DNA of 64,000 nt. It comes from Solicoccozyma terricola (lineage: Eukaryota > Basidiomycota > Tremellomycetes > Filobasidiales > Piskurozymaceae). Location: NCBI GenBank assembly GCA_001600875.1, contig BCLD01000008.1:211606-275605 (forward strand). The letters run 5' to 3'. The notes beneath the pieces were generated by a model. The model saw only the letters and a list, made by a program, of their open reading frames with translations. It made no database searches and was not told the DNA's origin. Position numbers and translations under genes: made by a program. This document shows positions 34,305 to 45,211 of the stretch, piece by piece (positions within the stretch are counted from its first letter, which is position 1; each line of letters begins with the position of its first letter).

Positions 34305-34638
34305 TCGATTGATTTGGGACCAAAATCTTCCCCCACCCACACCCCTCCCCTTCCCCCCCCCCCCCTCACACTCCCTATATCGTGGATCAGATAATTTACG
34401 GTCGACGACAAACGAGATCATTAATGCATTTCTTATGGACATGAAACTCTTTCCCCTTCTGGATATCGCTCCGATTCAACTGAAAAAGATGATTTATGCC
34501 GAGAAACAAACCGACGCTAACCAATACACTCGTGAAATTTCGAAAAAAAAAAAAAAAAAGAAGCGCCTGCTGACCGTGACTCACGGTTTCGCCACCAAAA
34601 CCGTGCCTGACTTTGATCTGAAGAACCGTTGGCCATTA
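34305..34638. other. Flank between MP88-like gene and a hypothetical gene
   Basis: About 330 bases with a C-rich run near 34355 and a poly-A run near 34543-34558. No gene is supported. Confidence 0.4.
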
Positions 34639-35763
34639 ATGATCAGGGATCGATGGGCGGCGCCGCACCTCAGAAGGGCCGAGGTCTTCGCCTGGAACCC
34701 GAGTCGCCTTGTACGTTGCACTTGATGTCTAAAGAAGATAAATGTCGCCCATCCCTTTCGAGTGATGTTTACAGCCTTGATCTGTACTTGGAACCACAAG
34801 GCGATCTATTGGCACGTATGATGGCCCATCACCTTCTCTCCACATCAAACATACCACTCCGCCTCGCTACTCTTGAAAAATGACTAAAGGCAGTCGGAGC
34901 TCTACAAGTGTTTGTGACAAGGCAGAGGACAGCACAAGGAGTGAGTAATTGCGATTCTTTTTTCAAACCCCACCCCACCCTCAAGAAACGATGAACATCT
35001 TCCCATTATAGCATGCGCGGTGGACGCCGCTGAAGGCGGTGCAGTTGATACAGCCTTCCGCAGTCTGGATCATGGCCATAGCCTTAGGTGAGTACTTTTG
35101 CCATCACAATACTTGGACGAGCAAGCTGAATCTGCTACGTCAGCGGCTTTCTTAGTGCGGATGCTGCTGCCCTCGTCAGCAACATATTCTCTCATCAAAC
35201 TTCGGCAGACATTCAAGTATTTGTGGCAAGTCATCATTCAGATTTGAAGACAATCGTCTTCCTCTTTCCCCCTTCGGCACCCGATGAAGTGATCACATCC
35301 ATTGCCACCACTTTCCAACTCCATAGATGAGAACTTCTACTTTGTATGTTGTATGTGAATCCGTTGCTATTGAGAGAATCAGTTGATGAGATCCGCAGAA
35401 CGGTGTGCACTGGGAGGGCGTTCTCATGAGGGACACGACTACCCGCTCCCTCCTTAGTTAGACCTACCTGATCATCAAGCAACATTACATATCTCTGTGA
35501 CGACTTCCTGACAAGCCAGCCTCTTCAACGGCGAGGAGACGGCCGAAGAAGGTCGTATCCTTCCAGCGCGACCCCCTATCATCACAAATCCCCTCCTCGA
35601 ACGACCATTCCTCAGTCCCCTCCTCGAACGACCATTCTTCATTCCCCTCCTCGAACGACCGTTCCTCAGCTCAGCTCAAGAACTGATCTCAGCTCAAGAT
35701 GTCCTCAAACCCCTACGTCTCTCCAGCTGGTTCAGAGGAGTTTTGTACGGAATATTGGTTTAA
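34639..35763 (+). CDS. Hypothetical protein with possible membrane segments
   Basis: I do not recognise it. Exons with plausible borders read VGALQVFVTRQRTAQG (ending at GTGAGT), HARWTPLKAVQLIQPSAVWI followed by MAIAL (ending at GTGAGT), then AAFLVRMLLPSSATYSLIKL. A last exon has LFNGEETAEEGRILPARPP and a three-fold 9-residue repeat LERPFLSPL-like, ending at WFRGVLYGILV and TAA 35761-35763. ATG 34639 would join these through two further introns, but its junctions are uncertain. The 27-nt repeats occupy 35590-35670. It may be a degenerating gene. Confidence 0.3.
35590..35670 (+). repeat. Three tandem 27-nt repeats
   Basis: Three near-identical 27-nt units beginning CCCCTCCTCGAACGACC lie end to end. 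They keep the frame, encoding repeats of LLERPF, in the hypothetical gene around them. Confidence 0.8.
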
Positions 35764-36644
35764 GCTTTATAAGGTTAGTAGAGCCGAATGCCGGCAAAAT
35801 TCAGATGTTGACGTTTTCTTCCTTAGAATCTATCAGCAACAGAACATTGATTGAAGAGCAGGCTAGAGCTAAGGCACCCCCTGTACGTCTGTCCCGCAAT
35901 GCACCTTTATTCTGGCATCTGATCTGTCCTTTTCTCTTTTTTTCTCAGATCTACGAGGTGTTTGAATGTCGACGAAAGGATTCTCGTTTCTGGACTGGAG
36001 ACTCGTCGTCGCCCTCGCCCTCGTTGGATAACTCGCTCTCTGACTCACTCTACTCGAAAGCATCTCCCAATCAATATCCCAACAATCCTTTCTATCAAGA
36101 TCAGTCCGGTTCACTCAGCAATGCTGATATAGCATCCAGAGGAGATGCCACTGTGCAACATCTGTTAGAGGTCGCTTTCAAATTATCTGTTCTAGAGGCT
36201 GTGGAGTGGTGTAGGGAGGGTGCACACAAAGGTGCGGCGTTGGTGTCATTGATATTATGTGAGTTTGCTCGCGGACTTTGCTCGTGTAAGAAGACGGACC
36301 GCTCACTGGTTGACCCTCTTTTTTTAACAGGTCAAGCAATTCCAGAGTTCGACAATCCAAGATCAGCCTACAGCAGATGGGTCACAGCAACTGATCGCTA
36401 CTCTGGACTTCGTAGAAAATCTGGGACTAGCAAGAAATCAGATGATAGAGCAAAGCAGCACAAGTTGAGCGGTCCTCGGAGTTTGGAGGTGAGCACTGGT
36501 TGTTGGAACCAGCCAGGAAGGAACATTTGGGATGACGGCGGTGCATTTGTAGAAAAAGATCTTACAGAATGTCGTCATTCTCGAGCTCATCAAGAATATG
36601 AGCGAGGTAACTCGATTCTGGTCTTCATCGATGCAAGGGGGTGA
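35699..36644 (+). CDS. Hypothetical coding region, model unresolved
   Basis: Several exon-like pieces with splice signals occur. ATG 35699 opens a frame (MSSNPYVSPAGSEEFCTEYW) ending at GTTAGT. ESISNRTLIEEQARAKAPP precedes GTACGT. A longer exon from 35950 (IYEVFECRRKDSRFW, then LLEVAFKLSVLEAVEW) ends at GTGAGT. The reading frames of the first two pieces do not join cleanly, so at least one border is wrong or the gene is decayed. The end is also open: 36466 and 36642 are both possible. No family was recognised. Confidence 0.25.
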
Positions 36645-36978
36645 TTGACGAACATCATATCATTGCGCCCTCCCCTCCCAGCACTGTGGCATATCACTGC
36701 AAGATTTGGTTCACTGGCTATCTGGAGATCTCCACCTCGCCTGCGACCCCTTTGGAATGTTGATACTTGCCTACCTTGGTTAGTGTTCTTCTTTAGTCAA
36801 CCACACCTAATGACGGCTAACTTGTCATGTTAACAGCTCTGAAGTCAGATGAATGTACTATAAGCGAGTATTTATATTCTCTAGATCAACACTACGAAAA
36901 ACCCCTATTCCAAACGAGTAAAAGTATACAACCGCAGACATATTTACAACCCGGGGTGTTCAAATTCGCCTATCTCAA

Positions 36979-37748
36979 TCAGCGACTATTCCTTCCATTC
37001 CTCTCATGACAGCTTGCTGCTCTGATAACTAGTAGTAAGAAAAGGATTACGCTAGGAACGATCGGGAGGACGATTTTTAGGATCAAGTTGCGCCGGTGTC
37101 GTTGACCTAGGTATTGGGCGGGGGGATACAGATATTCAGATGTGCATTCAATATCTCCGTTGACTTGCATAGTAGACTCACGAGCTGCAGCGTCTCCTGG
37201 ACCGTCACGAACCTTGACCTGAATAAAAGACATGGGAACAAATTCAGGAACCTCGGCTTCATTCGGGGGTGTGGGGGCACTTAGCCATCCTCTCACCTTG
37301 ACGCGAGTCTTCGCCTTGTATGCTGTACCCCACGAAGCGGGCGAAATAGTCGCCCATCCGTCCTCATGCATTCCTTCAATATCCTCCGTTCTTCCTTCAA
37401 ACCACAAACGATCGTCGGGTATATCACTCAATTGAGGAAACGATCTTCGAGCTTCGTCGATGAGTTCCTATCAGAGACACGACATCAAAGATGTCAAAAC
37501 ACTAGCTCCCGATCCATCTCAACCCCAACTCCCTTCTTCTTTTCTGTTAAACTCACTTGATGGAATCTAGGAGTACTTCCAATCGCTTTCTCCGCATGTC
37601 TTTGCATCGGGAACACCGGCTCGAAGATGTAGATGCAAGTCGAGCGATCAGGTGGATTAGCATCTTGAGCATAAGGAGGAACGAGGGACATGTTATCGTA
37701 ATCTCGCATGAGCATGCCGCTCTCTTCGTCTGTGACTTTCCCAGCCAT
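36979..37748 (-). CDS. Hypothetical C-terminally anchored membrane protein
   Basis: Two exons on the minus strand give about 227 residues. Exon 1 (from ATG 37748, MAGKVTDEESGMLMRDYD) contains STCIYIFEPVFPMQRHAEKA and ends at GTGAGT. Exon 2 (37466 to 36979) starts ELIDEARRSFPQLSDIPDDR, includes VPMSFIQVKVRDGPGD, and ends with one hydrophobic segment (LILKIVLPIVPSVILFLLLV) followed by a short basic tail. That arrangement fits a tail-anchored or type II protein. The family is not known to me. Confidence 0.6.
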
Positions 37749-38076
37749 GGTTGGTAGGTGGTAGGTGGTAGGTGGTAGGGATGGATGTAGTTGGTAGTTG
37801 CAGGTTGTATCAGGGGGGAGGCTGTGTCGGTGTTGGGTGGCGATGGAAAGTGTCACGTGCATTCATGGAATGGCCACGGACAACTTCCAACAGTTGTCAA
37901 CTATATGCTACTCCTGCTTCTCCGTCGCACAGACCGGCCCCCATCCATCCATCCACATCCCTCTGTTCACCTCATACTCTCAGCCTTTCCTGTTCATTCC
38001 CTCAGTACTGGGGAGGGGAGGGGAGGGGGAATGTCGTGATCAGAGATAGCAATTGAGCGATTAGGGTTACACGATT
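37749..38076. other. Flank between hypothetical gene and ERG24
   Basis: About 330 bases between a minus-strand start and the stop of the next minus-strand gene. It has a GGTAGGTGGT repeat at about 37753-37779 and a G-rich block near 38010-38030. It presumably holds the promoter of the hypothetical gene and the ERG24 3' end. Confidence 0.4.
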
Positions 38077-40223
38077 TCAGCTCACGATGTAGGGGATAAT
38101 CTTCCAAGGCACCCTCTTGCAATACTACATCCACCATCCATTGCGTCAGCCTCTGAAATACACCTTAAACATCCCCCTACCCCGCGGCGGGTACCACCGT
38201 CACTCACCTCCTCCCAGTCCTTTCCATACTTTTTATGACAAGCCTCATCATCCCTCACTTGACGATGAAGAAGGAGAATACCAAAGTAAACGACGTAAAA
38301 GTATGGAATTGGGGTTGAAAATCCACAAGGGAGACACCATGCCCATCTGTGACATTGGTAGTTGTGATGGATTCGGCGGTTAGAGTAGGTTCAGAAGACA
38401 CACTGAGAGGTTTGGTTTTTGGTAGGTAAAATCACTCACGCCATGATCCAATCACCGAGGTAATTCTGGCATCGCCCAACCCCCAATCCCAACAAGTCAA
38501 TATTCCTAAAAAGCTATAACAAGTTGAGAAAATCTCCGAAGAACACTCACAGGATGCCTTGAACGACCCCACCATCCGCTAGTCAAAAGTTTCGTTCCTC
38601 TCTGCGTATCCATAGATGTTAAATCTATTCCAGAACCGATGCCAATCATCAGTCAATGGCATCAATTGATCCCCCCCCCCCCCCCTTCTTCCCCCCAACC
38701 CGGGGCGGCCGCTGTCAACAACTCACTCTTCGGGTTCTTGCCATTCCTGAAATCATTCTTCTCCTTATTACTAATCCTGAAGATATAAGCACCGATGGCC
38801 ATCACGGTAACAACACCTACTACACCTTCCACACCTAATTTAACAGGGTGGAAAGCGAGGAAACGAGCTTGAAGTCCGTAAGTGAATGGAACCCAGGCGA
38901 GATCACCGATAGATAACATGAATCCGAAACCGTCGGTGGTAATGTCCATGGTGGTAAACATGGCGGCCTTGATGAAGGGTAAAACAGTAACCCAAAAAAC
39001 CAAAAAAAAAAAGAGGAAGGAAATTGAGAAATTAGGATGAAGTACAGCATCAGTTGATCGGCAACGCAAGATCATCTACACCCCCCCCCCTCCCCCTCTC
39101 CCGAGGCGTTTCCCCCACTCACCTCATTAAACAATGCATCAAACACGTAAAACGCCTGTCCAACCAAAACCAACCACATCGAAGCATCAACATCCCTCCA
39201 ACCACCTTTCCCATGTCTAATAGCCTGTTCAGCTGCACATGACATGTTTAATAAAAGCCAAAGTATGATTCCAGGTCGTAATTCATTGAATGATTTGATA
39301 TCGAGTGCGGTCAACCATTTGGGAACGAATGATGGAGGGAGAGTTGGGTTTAATGGTCGACCTAGGAAGAACTGGAGGGGGGGACAACCAAAAATTGGCG
39401 CTATCAGCAAATGGTTTTCGCCTCCCTTTTTTGAATCGAAGGGATATCAACGGGGTATTTACATCGTAAACGAAAACACCAGAATTTCCACCCAACGCTA
39501 ACAATTCTCCTGATTTGAAACTCCAAAGATACACCCAAGTTGCTTGAATGATTGCCATCAACACGGATGCGGTTATAAGACCTAACCAGTGATCGTACAA
39601 GTAGGTGAAACGTTCTGGACCTCCAGGAGTAAGGAGAAGACCGATGGCGAGACCGAATGTTAGTAAGAGGGTTGATAGAGCTGGAGTTGAGGTATGTCCC
39701 GATTAGTAAAAGGATTGTGTTTTGTTGTGCCCAAAAAGAACGGGAATGAGAAAATCCATATCTTACCGTTGATCTTGTACACTCTGCGTGTGCCATCTCT
39801 TAACAATGTACCCTCTACCCAATCCCCAGGGAGGATATACCAGCATGCGACGATGTACGTATACCATCCAAGGTAGAGCAACATTGCAGGGACATCAAAC
39901 ACCCTAGCCAATAACCCTTTCCAACCGTCCACACCGGCTCCAAAGCCTGACCAAGTAGTCAAGCCCATCGAACCGAGATCGAACCAGGCTGAAATAGGAG
40001 GAGGACACCCTACACTCTCATTGCATCCGAAGAAGAGGAGATAGATGGTGACAGGAGTGAGGATGGATATGGCTGCTGTACCGAGTGGACCGAGGAATTC
40101 TGTTGGTTGTGAGACGGGGTTGAGTTCTGCGTATGTTGGTTTATGGGGGTGGAGAGGGAGTGTTACTGTGGTGGTAGCTGTGAAGGTGGTGATTGTCTCC
40201 GAGTCGGGGTCTGTGGATGCCAT
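38077..40223 (-). CDS. ERG24: Delta(14)-sterol reductase ERG24
   Basis: ERG24 reduces the C14-C15 double bond of 4,4-dimethyl sterols in ergosterol synthesis, in the ER membrane, using NADPH. The first exon (ATG 40223) has an N-terminal tail and TEFLGPLGTAAISILTPVTI. Further exons give ERFTYLYDHWLGLITASVLM, FFLGRPLNPTLPPSFVPKWL, FNELRPGIILWLLLNMSCAA, TTDGFGFMLSIGDLAWVPFT, FRNGKNPK and DLTSMDTQRGTKLLTSGWWG. Then come NYLGDWIMAWAWCLPCGFST and ACHKKYGKDWEE, ending VPWKIIPYIVS with TGA 38077-38079. GRPLNP and the C-terminal NADPH/sterol-binding blocks match the family. A 26-nt exon encodes NYLGDWIM and part of the next codon. Two introns contain poly-C runs on the plus strand. Confidence 0.94.
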
Positions 40224-40405
40224 GGTTGGTGGCTGTTGGTGTGAGTGGATGGGGGGTGGATGTGAAGTGACGGCTGTTGTCGGTGAGGTGGTCCGACTGA
40301 TATTTGTGGATCGACTGAATTATTACGTCATCGGGCAGGGAACGTCAGCGTTGAGCACCATCCCACCATCCACACATCCCCCCCCACCCCACCACCACCA
40401 CCACC
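40224..40405. promoter_or_regulatory. Divergent promoter of ERG24 and ADIPOR-like gene
   Basis: Only 182 bases separate the two start codons. The plus-strand leader is CCACCA-rich. No sterol regulatory element was identified by eye. Confidence 0.4.
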
Positions 40406-42073
40406 ATGTCAGCATCCGAACTCATCAGCAGACATCCACCACCAACCACCGCACACCCACCGTCCCATCGCACCCCTTCATGGAGTCGCACCATCTCATA
40501 CGAAGAATCCCGTCGCACCGTCCCATGGCAGACCGACAACGAGTACGTCACACATGGTTATCGAAGACAGTTGGGATGGAGAGGTTGTGGTTGGAGTTTG
40601 GTGGGATGTGGGTGGGTCGTGGAGATGGGTTTTCGAAAGGTGGTATTCACATCGATGAACTGATCGTCCAAAACCTCGTAAAACAACCACCCCCCCCCCC
40701 CCCCCCTCATTCAGATCTTCATAATGAAACTGGTAAAATCGCTTCTCTCCCTTGCATACCCCAACCAATAGCCTGACTGAATATCATCTCCATCCCAGTA
40801 AACATCCATACCCACCTCCTCGGCTGCTTCTACTACCTGCGTCTCCTCCTCAACCACCTCCCGCATCACCATGCACACACCGCAAGCCGTCGTATTCCAC
40901 CCCTTCGACTTGGTCACGCAGCATCTTACGCAATCCCTCATCTCCCACAATACAAGATAAATCTCGCACTTTCCATCTTTATCGTTTCAGCTATCGGATG
41001 TCTAGGATTAAGTGCACATTTTCATGCTGTTCAATGTCGGACGAAAGGGATTTGCGAGAGGGCTCATAGGGGTGATTATGTGAGAACAGTCTTTGGGAGG
41101 GTTGGGAGGCGAGTTAAGATACTAATCGATGCGTTGGACATGAACAACCATCTGCGTATAGATTGGAATCATAGTACTCATCGTTGGAACGATGATCCCA
41201 GGATTATATTTCGGTACAGTTTTTCCGTTTGTTATCAGAATATTCTCAAGTGGTAGGTTACTGACGAAATGTCATGCCACGATTCATGAAATCCGCAAAT
41301 AGGATTCCAGGGTATGCCATGGTTGATGGGATCATATCTAAGTGAATATCAACGCACGTCTCCTCGTCGATCAATGAAAAGATAATTCTCCTACTGATTG
41401 ATAACGCACGTTAATTCTCACTAAAGCATTGATCACCGGTCTCGGTCTCGGTAAGAATCCCATTCACTCTCTTCTCCACCCGAAAACGCCATTATTAACC
41501 CTTTTTCTTCCCCCCCCCCCCCCACCTCACACAGGAGCAGCATGGACGGTTTTATCCCCAAAAGGTCGTTCTCATACCACATTCCGTACCCTCGTTTTCA
41601 TCGGTCTTGGTTTATCAGGGATATTACCATTAGGTCATTTGGCGATTTTGAAAGGTGGGAAAGAGGTTTGGGACGGTGGAGTGAGCGAGTTGGCCTGGGG
41701 TGGATTTTGGTAAGTCTGGATGATTGGATGTTTGGATTGAGCGGAGTGATGGAAAGGAGTTTTGGAAATGAGGTTGCGTTGGTAAGGGTGTTTTCAAGGC
41801 TGATCTTGGACTGATTCTTCAGGTATATCATCGGCGCAACTCTCTAGTACGTTTGGTTTTTCTTTCCTCCAAACTCAACTTAATCATCAACCTAACGATT
41901 CACATCATCCTCATCATAGCGCCGCTCGAATGCCAGAATGTCTTTTACCTGGTCGATTCAACATTGTCGGATCGAGTCATCAGATCTTTCATGTTTGCGT
42001 ATTGGTAGCGAGTTGGATGCATTGGACTGGGTTGTGTAAGATGGCTGAGAGGGTGGTTAGGGCGTTGAATTAG
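40406..42073 (+). CDS. Adiponectin receptor / hemolysin III-type membrane protein
   Basis: Members of this 7-TM family (PAQR; yeast IZH) are zinc-containing membrane hydrolases or ceramidases linked to lipid and zinc homeostasis. The spliced frame has RTVPWQTDNEYVTHGYRRQL, YLHNETVNIHTHLLGCFYYL, LSIFIVSAIGCLGLSAHFHA, IGIIVLIVGTMIPGLYFG, LITGLGLGAAWTVLSP and the C-terminal PGRFNIVGSSHQIFHVCVLV. The histidines in SAHFH and SHQIFH are the family's zinc ligands. ATG 40406 has a CCACC context; TAG is at 42071-42073. Introns hold poly-C runs at 40690-40706 and 41510-41523, both upstream of the AG acceptor. The pairing with ERG24 is interesting because both act on membrane lipids. Confidence 0.9.
40690..40706. 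repeat. Poly(C) run next to an intron acceptor
   Basis: Seventeen C residues lie ten bases upstream of the CATTCAG acceptor in the ADIPOR-like gene, the position of the polypyrimidine tract. They are one of several 14-18-nt tracts of this kind in the window. Confidence 0.85.
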
Positions 42074-42239
42074 GTATATGGAGAGACGTGCTTGTAGATG
42101 TGGTGAAGTTGCATGATATGATGAATAGATGGTAACGTTCCTACAACCAGGTCGATTGGTGTTCCTTTACAAGAGGTAATGATTTCAAACTTCTATTTCG
42201 TAACATGGTGTTTCCCGTTCCATCCTCACCTCAGGGGCT

Positions 42240-43449
42240 TCACGGTCCTCCCTCCAAGATGACTTGCCAAATTCCCCACCCAATAACGCCCCTCCCATCT
42301 CCTCCTTCCCTCATCCCCAACCTCCTCCTCGCCTCCTTCGTCGTGTCCTCATCAAACAACCCCGTCTTACTTCTCAGGTCGACCATGTGGCTCACAATAC
42401 GAGGAAGGAACTCTGGGTGTCCTTGAACGGCTAAGATGTGGATGAGGGATGATGAAGGGTAGTATTGGAGCATGCCTTGGACAGGGCATCTTTCGGTTGA
42501 ACCGATTAGTTGGAAGGTTGGAGGTAGGGTAGGGACGTGATCCCGGTGCTGTGGAGGAGAATATGAGGTTTCAGTGGGACAATTGTGAGCGATGGGGAGA
42601 ATGGGAGGGGGGCCTCACCATTTGTTGTATGCTCTGATTGACCGCGGTCACCACGAGTTAGAAATGGTTACGAGTCGCTGGGACCAGTTTCATATTGATT
42701 GGCACTGACCATGATCTTCTTCCCCTCCGTATCTACTCCCTCTCCGTTCAACGAATTGTCATCCATCACCACCCTCTCCCCCTCTATTGACTTGTCACTT
42801 ATCGCCTTCGCACCTGTCCTTCCAATCCAGTCCTTGCCAACATCTGTCAGCTCGACATCGTACACACCGATCTCCCATCCTACAGCGTTCCGGACACAAG
42901 TACCACCGAGAGCACGAGCGATGATCTGGTGGACATTGTAGATGCCGTCGTATCAGCCTGGGAGCGTTTCCAACCAGGCAGCATTATAAAGATACCTCTA
43001 CACACCTGCATTCCGAAACAAATCCCGATGATCTTGACATGCTCCATATCTTTATTCCTCGCCAGATCTCCAACGAACGAGATCAACTTCCCCAACCACG
43101 GCAACTTGTCATCGTGCGCCGTATGCTGACTCCCAGTCATCATAACCGCATCATATCCACCCTCCCTATCCTTCAACGAATCATCAGATGGATACTCCAT
43201 CGCACCAACAACATCATATCCGTCCAACACGAGCTCGATCTCTTCATGTCGGTTTGGAAGTGTCTGGAGGGATTCGAGGAGGAGAGAACGGAAGATGTCG
43301 ACATAGGTGCCGTATTCAGCTTGTACGGCTGGGTTCTGCGGTAGAGAGAGGGTTCAGGAATCCAAGCCTGAGAGACATTTTCGTTGATCGCTTACTGGTG
43401 AATCACATAGGAGAAGAGCGATACGGACGATACGTTTCCTCGACGACAT
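42240..43449 (-). CDS. Class I glutamine amidotransferase-like protein
   Basis: This resembles stand-alone GATase1 proteins such as yeast YLR126C, which are annotated as GMP synthase-like glutaminases; substrate unknown. Exon 1 from ATG 43449 is RKRIVRIALLLCDSP. Exon 2 has NPAVQAEYGTYVDIFRSLLL, then DGYDVVGAMEYPSDD, YDAVMMTGSQHTAHDD and the nucleophile elbow IIGICFGMQ. Next come IIARALGGTCVRNAVGWEIG, and in the last exon MLQYYPSSSLIHILAVQGHP followed by EF. Cys in GICFGMQ and His/Glu in GHPEF form the catalytic triad. TGA is at 42240-42242. The stop is about 165 bases from the stop of the ADIPOR-like gene. Confidence 0.85.
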
Positions 43450-43750
43450 GGTGTAGCGAGAGCGAGAGGAGTTAGGATGGGATAGGATGGTGAGAGGTGG
43501 ATAGTGTTGCGACTCCCATTCAAGATAACGATGGTTGAACGCTGGATGAACGCCGAATTCAACTGAACCGCCGCTTAATCTAAACTCGCTCAGACGTAGT
43601 AAATACGGGATATGTCAAATAAAACACAGTAATCTACAACATTGATCACACTAGCAATGCATTGAAGTTCGTAATCGTCATCATCCCCCATCCCACCCAT
43701 CTCAACCCCATCTCAACTCCATCGCAACCCCATAATCCCACCCTCCACAA

Positions 43751-44935
43751 TCATCCCTCCAAAACACCCAACTCGGCCCACTTGTCCGCCAACAACGTAA
43801 CACCCCCACCTCGACCTCTTAAATCCCTCACATCACTCGAATCCAACAAATCATACTCCTTTCCAAACGCAATGAAATGGGCAAACAACGAATTGAAATG
43901 CGCTTCGAGTGATAGATGAAGGATCTCAGCAAAGTGACCGTGGTAGATGTGTGCGTAGATTCGGAATAATTGTTTGTAGATGTGTTTGGCGGTCGATGGA
44001 AATGTTGGAGGGAAGTCGCGGCCTGGAGAGAAGGACGGGGGGACAGAGGGAGAAAAAAGGAGTGAAGGAGGGAGGATAGGATAGGAAGGAGATATTCTGA
44101 ATCATCAGCTCTCACCTACAAGACGCAATCACACCAACCACCACCTCCACCAACCAAAACTCACCACTCTTGGTCGGAAAGATCGATTCATCATCCAACA
44201 ACTTCTGCACCCAACTCATCACATAATCGATATACGTCGGCGCTGGTAGCGATACGAGACGTTTCGCTTGATCTGGCCATGTGAAGTTCAAACTGGAACA
44301 CGAGATGCGATAGATAGGAGTTAGTTTACAGATTCCGTTACCACGAGATGTGGACTTACCTGGATGCAGCGGACATGCATGGACAATTCTCAACCGTGCA
44401 GAATTCAGTAATCACGCCGTAAAAGTGATTGAGGTTGTTGAAAAAGTCGAAGACTAGTTTTATCAATAGATCAACCCGGACACAATGATCATTGAAGGAT
44501 GTCAGCCATTGAATCTCGCAATACACCGCGCCACCCACACCCATCTGACTTCTCATACTCACTATTGATCGCCACCCACTCATTCACATCCACATACTTT
44601 GGCGGTGCTACAATCGTCTTGAACGTCCCTTTGACCAACGCCGCTTTGACGAACGGTTGACATAGGTAAAGTGGTTTAGTAGCTGGCGGAGGGGAAGGTG
44701 GTTTTTGTTGAGGATATCCAGATGTAGAATACGCAGATTGAGCACCGAATTCAGAAGGTGAGGTGGTGGATGTGGTTGGATCGAATGATTGGGTGGTCGG
44801 AGTTGTGGATGGTGATTTACGCGGTGCTCTGAAACGGCTGCGAGTCCGTGAGGGAACGTCAGTGGGGTCGATGAGACGTGATCAATACGGCCACATACCC
44901 TATGGAGTTGAGGAACCCTGACATGGTGGTGGTGG
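43751..44935 (-). CDS. MOB1: MOB kinase activator (Mob1)
   Basis: Mob proteins bind and activate NDR/LATS (Dbf2/Cbk1-type) kinases in mitotic exit or morphogenesis pathways. Exon 1 encodes only MSGFLNSI from ATG 44935. The body reads PLYLCQPFVKAALVKGTFKT, PKYVDVNEWVAIN, FDFFNNLNHFYGVITEFCTV, ENCPCMSAAS, LNFTWPDQAKRLVSLPAPTY, DYVMSWVQKLLDDESIFPTK, and KHIYKQLFRIYAHIYHGHFA, ending TLLADKWAELGVLEG. The FC-CP cysteines and the H-IYHGHF histidines form the structural zinc site. TGA is at 43751-43753. A Pro/Ser/Thr-rich N-terminal extension precedes the fold. Mob1 rather than Mob2 is the best fit but not proven. Confidence 0.9.
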
Positions 44936-45211
44936 TGTGGTGGTGACGATGTCGATGATGGTGCCGACAACGACGGTGATGGTGAGGGGCTCGACGCGTC
45001 TCATGTCCGCGTTCAGTCCCTGATGTCCGTGGCGGTGGCGGTGGCGGTGGCCTTCATTTCAGTATTTCACCTGGTCAGACGTTGCAAGCCCTCGTCGGTG
45101 TTGTCTGTCTTCGAACCGTTGCTATGCACTGCTTTCTACTCTCCGTCCATTCGCTGTATAACTTCCCTGATCAAGGATTGGTCATAAAACGCATCTACAA
45201 CCTCTCGCCAC

